This document shows positions 1 through 5,726 of a DNA stretch of 5,734 nt, one piece after another; the first letter of the stretch is position 1, and every line of letters begins with the position of its first letter. Source of the stretch: Flavobacterium psychrophilum. Lineage in GTDB: Bacteria; Bacteroidota; Bacteroidia; Flavobacteriales; Flavobacteriaceae. The notes under the pieces are model-generated. The model was not told the origin of the DNA. It saw nothing but the letters and a program-made list of their open reading frames with translations, and made no database searches. The translations under genes and the position numbers were made by a program. The stretch spans positions 1-5,734 of the forward strand of contig DYPB01000123.1 in NCBI GenBank assembly GCA_020720185.1. The letters are read 5' to 3'.

Positions 1-20
1 ATATTATTAATAAGCTTCAT
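1..20 (-). CDS. possible first codons of a leftward gene cut by the window edge
   Basis: On the minus strand an ATG at 20-18 opens a frame reading MKLINN up to the window edge. The short basic-then-hydrophobic start would suit a signal peptide, but six codons cannot show this. A perfect TAnnTTTG element lies 76 bp upstream on the same strand (96-103), which is the main support. This could equally be non-coding DNA, and no product can be named. Confidence 0.15.
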
Positions 21-90
21 TGTTATTAAAAAAAATGCTGTGTTTGAAATACAAAGTGTAGATTTCACTTCAATTTTGCATTCCGCAAGA

Positions 91-100
91 TTTTGCAAAA
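91..100. repeat. 10-bp palindrome TTTTGCAAAA, copy 1
   Basis: This is a perfect palindrome. With TTTTGCA at 74-80 it also makes a 7-bp inverted repeat (the other arm is 94-100) around a 13-bp centre. The same 10-mer recurs at 300-309 and 1953-1962. Its minus-strand half is part of a TAnnTTTG promoter element, so promoter function explains this copy at least in part. Chance recurrence in such A/T-rich DNA is also possible. Confidence 0.35.
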
Positions 101-103
101 ATA
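96..103 (-). promoter_or_regulatory. candidate leftward TAnnTTTG promoter element
   Basis: On the minus strand these bases read TATTTTTG followed by CA, a perfect match to the Bacteroidota -7 consensus TAnnTTTG. No TTG-type -33 box is visible at the expected distance upstream. It would drive transcription out of the left edge and would fit the possible ATG at 20-18 with a leader of roughly 70 nt. A/T-rich DNA yields such matches by chance, so confidence is limited. Confidence 0.3.
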
Positions 104-299
104 ATATATTAATAGTAAATTATAAAATATAATTAAGTTTTTTTGGTGCTATTCAAAAAAGGTGTTTTTTCTTTAAAAATTTTAGAGTATGTTTTAAAAA
201 CTATTTTGTGATTTTTTGCAAATATTTTAATATTTCTGCATTTTGGATTATTGCATCAGCTTTTTTCTATGAATAAGACTATATATTCATAATATTTTT

Positions 300-309
300 T
301 TTTGCAAAA
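300..309. repeat. 10-bp palindrome TTTTGCAAAA, copy 2
   Basis: This is identical to the palindromes at 91-100 and 1953-1962. Unlike those two, neither strand here gives a full TAnnTTTG promoter element: the minus strand reads TGGTTTTG and the plus strand has a long T tract. The promoter explanation therefore does not cover this copy. Confidence 0.3.
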
Positions 310-312
310 CCA

Positions 313-344
313 ACTGATTACCAATTTCTTGAAAGGTTTTCAGT
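313..344 (-). terminator. candidate imperfect hairpin downstream of the 209-aa protein gene
   Basis: ACTGA (313-317) pairs with TCAGT (340-344). Inside, CC (321-322) can pair with GG (335-336) and TTTC (325-328) with GAAA (331-334), giving an interrupted stem-loop. It begins about 25 nt after the stop codon of the minus-strand gene ending at 369, where a terminator would be expected. However, the minus-strand transcript continues into an A tract rather than a U tract, so it is not a canonical intrinsic terminator and may only stabilise the 3' end. Confidence 0.2.
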
Positions 345-368
345 GATTGTTGTGTTTTATCAAATAGT

Positions 369-998
369 TTAAATTTTTACTTTTTTTAATTCAATATTTG
401 AGATTTTTACTGCCGTAAATCTTAAAGTAAATTCCTCGGTTTGCATTTCAAATTTTAAATAGGGTCTTTCCGCCAATTTGAAGTAATCCGAAATAAAAAA
501 ATCTTTATATTTTCCAAACTTTTTTACATCTACTTTATTGGTTAAATTACTATAACAAAATTGAAGGTTCACTTTTTTTTTGTTTTCTGATTCTCCAATG
601 TATTCATAACAATCACAATCTAAATTGATTATATATTCATTTTCAATTTTATTAAGCGAAATTAGTTTTAATGAATTGACCGTTACATCATTAAATTGAG
701 CACCTTTTTTATCTTTATTTTTGATAAGTAGTTTTCCTTCTTCGGCATTATATGTTTGTGTGTCAATGCCTCCAAATTCGCCACTATTCAAATATTTTCG
801 TCTAAAATTTCCTTCTTTATTATAAAATATTTGAAGGCTGTCGCCGTATCTATAATTTAATTTAGGTAATAAATCTTCGGATGCTTTTTTAGAAGTAATT
901 ATTTCAATCTTAAAGGTAACAACTCCTTCAAAAGAATCTTGACTGTATGAATTTATTGTAAATATTAGTATAAGGAAGTGAATTGTATTACGAATCAT
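369..998 (-). CDS. secreted protein of unknown function, 209 aa
   Basis: I do not recognise a specific family. Residues 1-20 look like a signal peptide: a basic start, the hydrophobic core FLILIF, and a likely cut after SYSQ. There is no lipobox cysteine, so the mature protein should be periplasmic or surface-located. The mature N-terminus (FEGVVTFKIE, 23-32) resembles the opening strand of the small secreted Bacteroidota DUF4412 and GLPGLI-type families, but the match is too short for assignment. The rest is polar with alternating beta-type segments. Three cysteines are present: C128 and C130 in DCDCYEY, and C148, so a disulfide is possible. The start is fixed because the only in-frame stop upstream is the TAG of the 305-aa gene 18 bp away, with no other ATG between. 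It is probably co-transcribed with that gene and could be a partner of the barrel protein; this is inferred from position only. Confidence 0.85.
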   Translation of the reverse strand: MIRNTIHFLILIFTINSYSQDSFEGVVTFKIEIITSKKASEDLLPKLNYRYGDSLQIFYNKEGNFRRKYLNSGEFGGIDTQTYNAEEGKLLIKNKDKKGAQFNDVTVNSLKLISLNKIENEYIINLDCDCYEYIGESENKKKVNLQFCYSNLTNKVDVKKFGKYKDFFISDYFKLAERPYLKFEMQTEEFTLRFTAVKISNIELKKVKI

Positions 999-1016
999 AA
1001 TATTAAATTTTAATTT

Positions 1017-1934
1017 CTAAAATTTTATTTTGTACTGTAAGTTTATTCCAAAAACCCTAAGAGACCCATCGGGTCTATTGGTGTTTCGATAGGGCGATGG
1101 TGGTGCTAGTGCCAGCGTTAATTGCGAATCATCTCGAAAAGTTAAAATAGTGTTTAAAATTAAATTAACCGTATATCCCTCTGACCCATTTATTTCTACT
1201 TTATTGTTTAATAAATCTGTAAATTGGTCTTTGCCAAGATGGAAAACGCCTAACAAATTTGGGTTAAAAGTAAATCGGCTGTCTTCCAAATTAAAAAAAT
1301 AACCTACTTTTAATAAAGCATCGGGTTTTCTTATAAAACCAGTTGTTTGTTCATACTTGTCAGTATTATTAAATAATATCGGCATAAACTGATTTTCGTT
1401 TTTATTGCTAACAGGAATTTGAAATGCCAAAGTATAATCCCATTTTTTATTATAAGTCATTGAGGATCCTATAATTAAATCATAAGTTCCTAATGAAGTT
1501 TGGTATGACATTGGCAACGACAAATTGGAATTGTTTTTTGAATTTGCGGTGCTTAATGGTAATTTTCCACTAATTAAAAATCTAAAATCATAATCATTTA
1601 TGGTTGATAATCTATAATTTGCTGTAAGATAAATATCACCCAATCCAGATACATTTCCAAAATCTCCTGTTGTGTTTTGATAAGTCAATTTTGATTGAAA
1701 AGATAAATTTTCATCAATCGAATAGGCGTATTCTAAATAAGAACTTGAAATATTTACTTTTTCTACACCCAAACCATATCCTATTCCTGTGGTTATTGCA
1801 TGGTGTTTTGTTAAAAAATCATCTACATCTTTAGTGTTTTGCAAATTACAAAGTCCAGCATCGGAACAACCTTGCCCAAATGTAAAATTTGTTATTAATA
1901 AAAAAGCAGACAGTAGTTTAATTAAATTTTTCAT
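1017..1934 (-). CDS. probable outer-membrane beta-barrel protein, 305 aa
   Basis: Residues 1-20 form a signal peptide (KNLIK, then a hydrophobic LLSAFLLI core, then FTFG). The mature protein begins QGCSDAGLC, with cysteines at 23 and 29; residues 20-22 do not make a good lipobox, so a disulfide is likelier than a lipid anchor. From about residue 45 to the end, amphipathic strands alternate with turns: YLEYAYSI, LSFQSKLTY, GLGDIYLTANYRL (97-109), KVGYFFNL, LTLALAPP and a final GINLQYKIKF ending in phenylalanine, the typical last residue of a barrel. The GLGD strand recalls the MetA-pathway phenol degradation transporter-like barrels, but the substrate is unknown. The protein should sit in the outer membrane as a channel or structural barrel. 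The start is fixed by an in-frame stop at 1941-1943. It has its own promoter candidate at 1958-1965 and is followed after 18 bp by the 209-aa secreted protein, in the same frame. Confidence 0.85.
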   Translation of the reverse strand: MKNLIKLLSAFLLITNFTFGQGCSDAGLCNLQNTKDVDDFLTKHHAITTGIGYGLGVEKVNISSSYLEYAYSIDENLSFQSKLTYQNTTGDFGNVSGLGDIYLTANYRLSTINDYDFRFLISGKLPLSTANSKNNSNLSLPMSYQTSLGTYDLIIGSSMTYNKKWDYTLAFQIPVSNKNENQFMPILFNNTDKYEQTTGFIRKPDALLKVGYFFNLEDSRFTFNPNLLGVFHLGKDQFTDLLNNKVEINGSEGYTVNLILNTILTFRDDSQLTLALAPPSPYRNTNRPDGSLRVFGINLQYKIKF

Positions 1935-1952
1935 AAATTTTTAAATTAATGT

Positions 1953-1962
1953 TTTTGCAAAA
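1953..1962. repeat. 10-bp palindrome TTTTGCAAAA, copy 3
   Basis: This copy lies in the promoter region of the barrel-protein gene and overlaps its TAATTTTG element. The flanks of the three copies (91, 300, 1953) share little else. It is most simply the extended promoter word TTTTGCA followed by A-rich initial transcribed sequence. Confidence 0.3.
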
Positions 1963-1965
1963 TTA
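1958..1965 (-). promoter_or_regulatory. TAnnTTTG promoter element for the secreted-protein operon
   Basis: The minus strand reads TAATTTTG followed by CA, a perfect Bacteroidota -7 element, 23 bp before the start codon at 1934. A TTG lies only 10 bp further upstream, too close for a standard -33 box, and none is seen at 17-23 bp. The 87-bp gap after the acyl-CoA dehydrogenase stop shows no terminator, so read-through from that gene may add to expression. Confidence 0.5.
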
Positions 1966-2021
1966 CGAAAAAATTCAATTTATGTTTTAATTTTTGCTTT
2001 AGTTATTTTTTATTCTAATTT

Positions 2022-3158
2022 CTAAACCAAAGTTCTCGAAATTACAATTCGTTGAATTTCGCTTGTGCCTTCATAAATTTGAGTAATTTTTGCATCACGC
2101 ATCATTCTTTCCACATGATATTCAGCTACATAGCCATTTCCACCATGAATTTGAACCGCTTCAATTGTAGTGTCCATTGCTACCTGCGAGGCATACAATT
2201 TTGCCATAGCACCACTTTGCGAAATGTCTTTTTGTTCATCTTTTTCGGATGCAGCTTTCAAAACTAACATTTTTGCAGCCATAATTTGGGTTGCCATATC
2301 CACTAATTTAAAGGCAATGGCTTGATGTTTAAATATTTCTTTGCCAAATGCTTTTCGTTCTTGTGAATATTTTAAAGCCAATTCATAAGCTCCAGTTGCA
2401 ATTCCTAAAGCTTGTGAGGCTATACCAATTCTGCCACCGTTCAAAATATTCATAGCAAAATTAAAACCAAAACCATCGGCTCCAATACGGTTTTCTTTCG
2501 GTACTTTTACATCTGTAAACATTAATGAATGCGTGTCCGAGCCTCGAATACCCATCTTTTTTTCTTTTGGACCAATATCAAAACCCGCCCAAGCTTTTTC
2601 AACAATAAAAGCATTGATACCTTTATGCCCCTTTTCAATATCGGTTTGTGCAATAACTATGTAAGTGCTTGCCGATGAACCATTTGTAATCCAATTTTTA
2701 GTACCGTTCAACAAATAGTGGTCGCCTTTGTCAATTGCAGTAGTTTTTTGAGAGGTTGCATCACTACCAGCTTCGGGTTCGCTTAAACAGAAAGCACCAA
2801 TCACTTCGCCTTTGGCTAATGGAATCAAATATTTCATTTTTTGTTCCTCATTACAATATTTCTCCAAACCAGCACAAACTAACGAATTATTAACCGACAT
2901 AATTACTGCCACCGAAGCATCAATCTTCGCAATTTCGGTCATAGCCAAAACATACGAAACGCTATCCAAACCAGAACCACCGTATTTAGGATCGACCATC
3001 ATTCCTAAAAAACCCAATTCTGCCATTATTTTTACTTGTTCAGTTGGAAATTTTGAATGTTCATCTCGTTCTATAACACCTGGCAACAACTCTGCAACTG
3101 CAAAATCTCTTGCCGCCTGTTGAATCATTAAATGTTCTTCTGTTAAATTAAAATCCAT
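2022..3158 (-). CDS. acyl-CoA dehydrogenase (short-chain/butyryl-CoA type), 378 aa
   Basis: This FAD enzyme catalyses alpha,beta-dehydrogenation of an acyl-CoA thioester in the cytoplasm and passes electrons to electron-transfer flavoprotein. It acts in fatty-acid beta-oxidation or branched-chain amino acid breakdown. The protein is full length for the family. The N-terminal helical domain (1-120) starts FNLTEEHLMIQQAARDF. The middle beta domain carries the first family signature, CLSEPEAGSD (124-133), and WITNG (156-160). The C-terminal helical domain has RKAFGKEIFKHQ (268-279), the second signature QIHGGNGY (336-343), and the catalytic base E363 in IYEGTSEIQR, at the place used by short- and medium-chain enzymes. 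The chain-length preference cannot be read from sequence by eye. The start is supported by an in-frame stop at 3180-3182 and no intervening ATG. It is transcribed divergently from anmK with a good promoter at 3185-3215. No ETF or other beta-oxidation gene is adjacent. Confidence 0.96.
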   Translation of the reverse strand: MDFNLTEEHLMIQQAARDFAVAELLPGVIERDEHSKFPTEQVKIMAELGFLGMMVDPKYGGSGLDSVSYVLAMTEIAKIDASVAVIMSVNNSLVCAGLEKYCNEEQKMKYLIPLAKGEVIGAFCLSEPEAGSDATSQKTTAIDKGDHYLLNGTKNWITNGSSASTYIVIAQTDIEKGHKGINAFIVEKAWAGFDIGPKEKKMGIRGSDTHSLMFTDVKVPKENRIGADGFGFNFAMNILNGGRIGIASQALGIATGAYELALKYSQERKAFGKEIFKHQAIAFKLVDMATQIMAAKMLVLKAASEKDEQKDISQSGAMAKLYASQVAMDTTIEAVQIHGGNGYVAEYHVERMMRDAKITQIYEGTSEIQRIVISRTLV

Positions 3159-3184
3159 ATATTTTATAGTTATATTATTTTATG

Positions 3185-3215
3185 CAAAAGTAAAATAAAA
3201 ACTATATATTTACAA
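3185..3215 (-). promoter_or_regulatory. promoter of the acyl-CoA dehydrogenase gene
   Basis: On the minus strand a -33-like TTG (bases 3215-3213) is followed after 20 bp by a perfect -7 element TACTTTTG (3192-3185) and then CA. Both boxes and the spacing fit the Bacteroidota sigma factor consensus (TTG, 17-23 bp, TAnnTTTG). The start codon lies 26 bp beyond. This is the best two-box promoter in the window. Confidence 0.6.
3205..3212 (+). promoter_or_regulatory. weak candidate promoter for anmK
   Basis: The plus strand reads TATATTTA, one mismatch (final A for G) from TAnnTTTG, 23 bp before the anmK start. No -33 TTG is seen upstream. It lies inside the spacer of the opposing acyl-CoA dehydrogenase promoter, so two polymerases could not readily occupy both at once. 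Confidence 0.3.
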
Positions 3216-3235
3216 CGATTTCGCAAAATTAGAAT

Positions 3236-4306
3236 ATGAACCAAAAAAAGTACAACATAATAGGTATAATGTCTGGAACTTCGCTTGATGGAGCTGATTT
3301 GGCACATATTTGTTTTGAAACAATAGACCAAAAATGGAGTTTTCAATTGCTTGATTGTAAAACCATTAGTTATGATAATCATTGGATTGGAATCTTGAAA
3401 AATGCCGTTAATTTTGATGAAAAACAATTAGAAGAACTCAATAAAGACTATACCGTTTTATTAGCCAGAATTATTAATAATTTTATTGAAGAATATAAAA
3501 TTACTGACCTCGATGCCATTTGTAGCCACGGTCATACTATTTTACATCAACCAGAAATTGGTTTAACCTTGCAAATTGGAAATCTTCCCGAAATGGCACA
3601 ACTAATTAACCAAAAAGTGGTTTGCGATTTTCGAGTTCAAGATGTGCAATTGGGTGGGCAAGGTGCACCATTAGTGCCAGTTGGTGATAAAATTCTATTT
3701 TCAGATTATGATTATTGTCTCAATTTGGGAGGATTTTCAAATATTTCTTTCGATAAAAACGGCATTCGAATTGCTTTTGATATTTCACCAGTAAATACAG
3801 TTTTGAATCATTATGCCGAAAAACTCGGATTTGAGTTTGACGATAAGGGAAAAATTGCAAAAAAAGGTACTATTCACGAAAATTTATTGTCAAAATTAAA
3901 CGATATAGAATATTACAAAAAAAAATTTCCGAAATCGCTTGGATTTGAATTTGTAAAAGAAGTTATTTTACCAATGATTGAGGGATATAATATAAAAATT
4001 GAAGATAAAATGAGAACTTTTATTGAACATATTGCCCAACAAATAAATATTGCATTGCCACAAGAAAAAGCCACTATTTTTATAACTGGAGGTGGTGCAT
4101 ACAACGATTTTTTGATTGAAGCCATACAAAGTTATTTGCCAAATATTGAAATCATTATCCCTGAAAATAAAATATTAGAATATAAAGAAGCCTTAATTTT
4201 TGGTTTGCTGGGGGTTTTAAAATTGCGAGAGGAAATTAATGTTTTAGCATCGGTAACAGGAGCAAAAAACAATCATTCCTCAGGTAAAATTTATAATTAT
4301 TTTTAG
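3236..4306 (+). CDS. anmK: anhydro-N-acetylmuramic acid kinase
   Basis: AnmK is a cytoplasmic enzyme of peptidoglycan recycling. It hydrolyses the 1,6-anhydro ring of anhMurNAc and phosphorylates it with ATP, giving MurNAc-6-phosphate, normally the substrate of the etherase MurQ (not in this window). At 356 aa the protein is full length. Motifs appear in the family order: the phosphate loop MSGTSLDGAD (12-21), CSHGHT (96-101), DFR then GGQGAPLVP (131-148), the catalytic aspartate in FDISPVN (D182, in the place of the E. coli FDTGPGN motif), the nucleotide-binding TGGGAYN (284-290), EALIFGLLG (318-326) and a C-terminal TGAKNNHSSGKIY. The replacement of both glycines in the catalytic motif is, as I recall, typical of Bacteroidota AnmK. 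The start is fixed by an in-frame TAG at 3230-3232. It is divergent from the acyl-CoA dehydrogenase and 25 bp upstream of the methyltransferase-like gene. Confidence 0.97.
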   Translation: MNQKKYNIIGIMSGTSLDGADLAHICFETIDQKWSFQLLDCKTISYDNHWIGILKNAVNFDEKQLEELNKDYTVLLARIINNFIEEYKITDLDAICSHGHTILHQPEIGLTLQIGNLPEMAQLINQKVVCDFRVQDVQLGGQGAPLVPVGDKILFSDYDYCLNLGGFSNISFDKNGIRIAFDISPVNTVLNHYAEKLGFEFDDKGKIAKKGTIHENLLSKLNDIEYYKKKFPKSLGFEFVKEVILPMIEGYNIKIEDKMRTFIEHIAQQINIALPQEKATIFITGGGAYNDFLIEAIQSYLPNIEIIIPENKILEYKEALIFGLLGVLKLREEINVLASVTGAKNNHSSGKIYNYF

Positions 4307-4314
4307 TATGTTTG
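4307..4314 (+). promoter_or_regulatory. TAnnTTTG promoter element for the methyltransferase-glycosyltransferase pair
   Basis: TATGTTTG followed by CA starts directly after the anmK stop codon and ends 17 bp before the next ATG. It is a perfect -7 match, but no TTG box lies 17-23 bp upstream. It would let the two downstream genes be transcribed apart from anmK with a leader of roughly 10 nt. Read-through from anmK also seems possible, as there is no terminator in the gap. Confidence 0.45.
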
Positions 4315-4331
4315 CATAAATTTTTTAAAAA

Positions 4332-4853
4332 ATGTACGAAAAAACATTCCCTAATGAAAGATTCAAACATACGCTTGAATTTCTTGAAAAACACACCACA
4401 AAATCCGATAAAATATTAGATTTGGGAGTAGAAAACCCTTTTTCAAAAATAATGAAAGATAATGGTTATCAAGTAATTAATACAACAGGAGAAGATTTAG
4501 ACGAGAATCAAGAGGCACTAAAAAACTCGACAGAAAATGTTGTAACAGCTTTTGAAATATTTGAACATTTGTTAAATCCATATTCTGTTTTAAAAGAAAT
4601 TAAAGCTGATAAATTACTCATTTCGATACCGATGCGTCTATGGTTTTCGGAGGCTTATCGTAGTAAAACCGATAAGTGGGATCGACATTATCATGAATTT
4701 GAGGATTGGCAATTGGACTGGCTTTTAGAAAAAACAGGTTGGAAAATAATTGACTGTAAGAAATGGACAAATCCTGTAAAAAAAATTGGCTTTCGTCCAA
4801 TTCTAAGACTTTTTACCAATAGATATTATATTGTTTGTGCTACCAGAGTTTAA
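4332..4853 (+). CDS. SAM-dependent methyltransferase-like protein, 173 aa
   Basis: This appears to be a small class I (Rossmann-fold) methyltransferase of the Methyltransf_11/23 kind. The first strand and motif I are KILDLGVENPFS (27-38); an acidic stretch GEDLDENQ follows (53-60); motif-IV-like FEIFEHL (74-80) matches the usual EHL/EHV block; then LLISIP (95-100); and the late block HYHEFEDWQLDWLLEKTGW (119-137) resembles the H..F....L..LL...G pattern of Methyltransf_23 proteins. Motif I lacks the usual GxGxG glycines, so SAM binding may be altered or lost. At 173 aa it is short for the fold but appears complete. There is no signal peptide or membrane segment, so it is cytoplasmic. The start is fixed by an in-frame TAA at 4326-4328. 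It is 9 bp from and in frame with the glycosyltransferase, so the two likely act on the same surface glycan or lipid; the substrate is unknown. Confidence 0.85.
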   Translation: MYEKTFPNERFKHTLEFLEKHTTKSDKILDLGVENPFSKIMKDNGYQVINTTGEDLDENQEALKNSTENVVTAFEIFEHLLNPYSVLKEIKADKLLISIPMRLWFSEAYRSKTDKWDRHYHEFEDWQLDWLLEKTGWKIIDCKKWTNPVKKIGFRPILRLFTNRYYIVCATRV

Positions 4854-4862
4854 ATTTTTAAA

Positions 4863-5714
4863 ATGAATTATTATCTAATTATTCCATCATATAACGAAGA
4901 AAAATTCATTGCACTCACCTTGCAATCTATTGTAAATCAAACCATTTTACCAAAAAAAGTTGTGGTGGTTAATGATAATTCTACTGACCAAACCGCAAAA
5001 ATTATTGCTGACTTTTCAACCAAACATTCTTTTATTTCGTTAATAAATACTACCTCACAAGCCGTTCATCTGCCTGGTAGCAAGGTGATTAATGCCTTTA
5101 ATAAAGGTTTAGAAACCATTGATAACAATTACGATTTTATAGTAAAATTGGATGCGGATTTGATTTTGCCAACCAATTATTTTGAAACAATAATTAATCA
5201 TTTTAAATCCGATTCAAAAATAGGAATGGCAGGAGGTTTCGCTTATATTGAAAAAAATAACAATTGGATTTTAGAAAATTTAACTGATAAAGACCACATT
5301 AGAGGTGCATTTAAAGCATATAGAAAAGAATGTTTCGAGCAAATAGGCGGCTTAAAACCAGAAATGGGTTGGGATACCGTTGATGAATTAGTATCAAAAT
5401 TTTATGGATGGAAAGTCGTAACCGACGAAACATTAAAAGTAAAACATTTAAAACCCACTGGTGCAAACTACAATATATCAGTTCGTTACAAACAAGGAGA
5501 AGCATTTTATAGTTTAGGCTATGGTTTTTTTATTACAGCAATTGCAGCAGCAAAATTATCAATACTGAAAAAGAAACCATTACTTTTTTTTGACTATATG
5601 AAAGGTTTTTTTAAAGCAAAATTTTCTAATAAACCAATGTTAATAACACCCGAACAAGGAAGGTTTATCAGAAAATACAGATTAGAAAAAATGCTAAAAA
5701 AATTAGCCAAATAA
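4863..5714 (+). CDS. family 2 glycosyltransferase, 283 aa
   Basis: This is a GT-A-fold inverting glycosyltransferase that would transfer a sugar from a nucleotide-sugar donor, probably during synthesis of a cell-surface polysaccharide, lipopolysaccharide or glycolipid. The N-terminal nucleotide-binding part has IPSYNEEKFI (7-16), SIVNQT (22-27) and VVVNDNSTDQT (35-45). The metal-binding DxD motif is DAD at 97-99 within KLDADL. The acceptor half has RGAF (147-150), the usual FEQIGGL block (158-164), and GWDTVDEL (169-176), where D174-E175 may supply the catalytic base. The C-terminal 70 residues hold a hydrophobic stretch, GYGFFITAIAAAKL (219-232), and a basic tail, suggesting peripheral binding to the inner face of the cytoplasmic membrane. 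Donor and acceptor cannot be told from sequence. The start lies 9 bp after the methyltransferase stop codon, which is itself the nearest upstream in-frame stop. The pair is almost certainly co-transcribed. Confidence 0.93.
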   Translation: MNYYLIIPSYNEEKFIALTLQSIVNQTILPKKVVVVNDNSTDQTAKIIADFSTKHSFISLINTTSQAVHLPGSKVINAFNKGLETIDNNYDFIVKLDADLILPTNYFETIINHFKSDSKIGMAGGFAYIEKNNNWILENLTDKDHIRGAFKAYRKECFEQIGGLKPEMGWDTVDELVSKFYGWKVVTDETLKVKHLKPTGANYNISVRYKQGEAFYSLGYGFFITAIAAAKLSILKKKPLLFFDYMKGFFKAKFSNKPMLITPEQGRFIRKYRLEKMLKKLAK

Positions 5715-5726
5715 ACTACAATTTGC

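Larger units (their letters stand above)
1..368. other. 368-bp A/T-rich region without a convincing gene
   Basis: No ORF of useful length is present; the plus-strand ATGs at 35 and 269 open frames of only 8 and 7 codons. The region is almost entirely A/T apart from recurring TTGCA words near 76-80, 93-97, 216-220, 250-254 and 302-306. It contains two copies of the 10-bp palindrome TTTTGCAAAA, an A/T palindrome at 220-235 (AAATATT, a 2-bp spacer, AATATTT) and an imperfect hairpin at 313-344. It lies downstream of the minus-strand secreted-protein operon, so it is probably a 3' untranslated region plus the upstream region of whatever lies to the left. I recognise no tRNA or known small RNA in it. 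Confidence 0.6.

Noticed and set aside
35..61. Short plus-strand ATG frame in the left gap considered as a small gene
   Set aside because: It ends after 8 codons and has no promoter element in front.
220..235. A/T palindrome AAATATT-TT-AATATTT considered as a terminator or operator
   Set aside because: The arms are purely A/T with a 2-bp spacer, which is expected often by chance here and gives a weak stem; it is noted only as part of the gap.
2052..2267. Plus-strand open frame of 71 codons
   Set aside because: It is fully antisense to the acyl-CoA dehydrogenase, whose motifs are intact; the translation has no recognisable family features.
2812..3123. Plus-strand open frame of 103 codons
   Set aside because: It is antisense to the N-terminal third of the acyl-CoA dehydrogenase and is explained by codon bias of the real gene.
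3170..3427. Minus-strand open frame of 85 codons reaching into the divergent promoter region
   Set aside because: It is antisense to the start of anmK and crosses the promoter gap; it has no family features.
3913..4125. Minus-strand open frame of 70 codons inside anmK
   Set aside because: It is a shadow of anmK, which has all its motifs in this stretch.
4618..4800. Minus-strand open frame of 60 codons
   Set aside because: It is antisense to the conserved C-terminal block of the methyltransferase-like gene.
5311..5505. Minus-strand open frame of 64 codons
   Set aside because: It is antisense to the acceptor-domain part of the glycosyltransferase.
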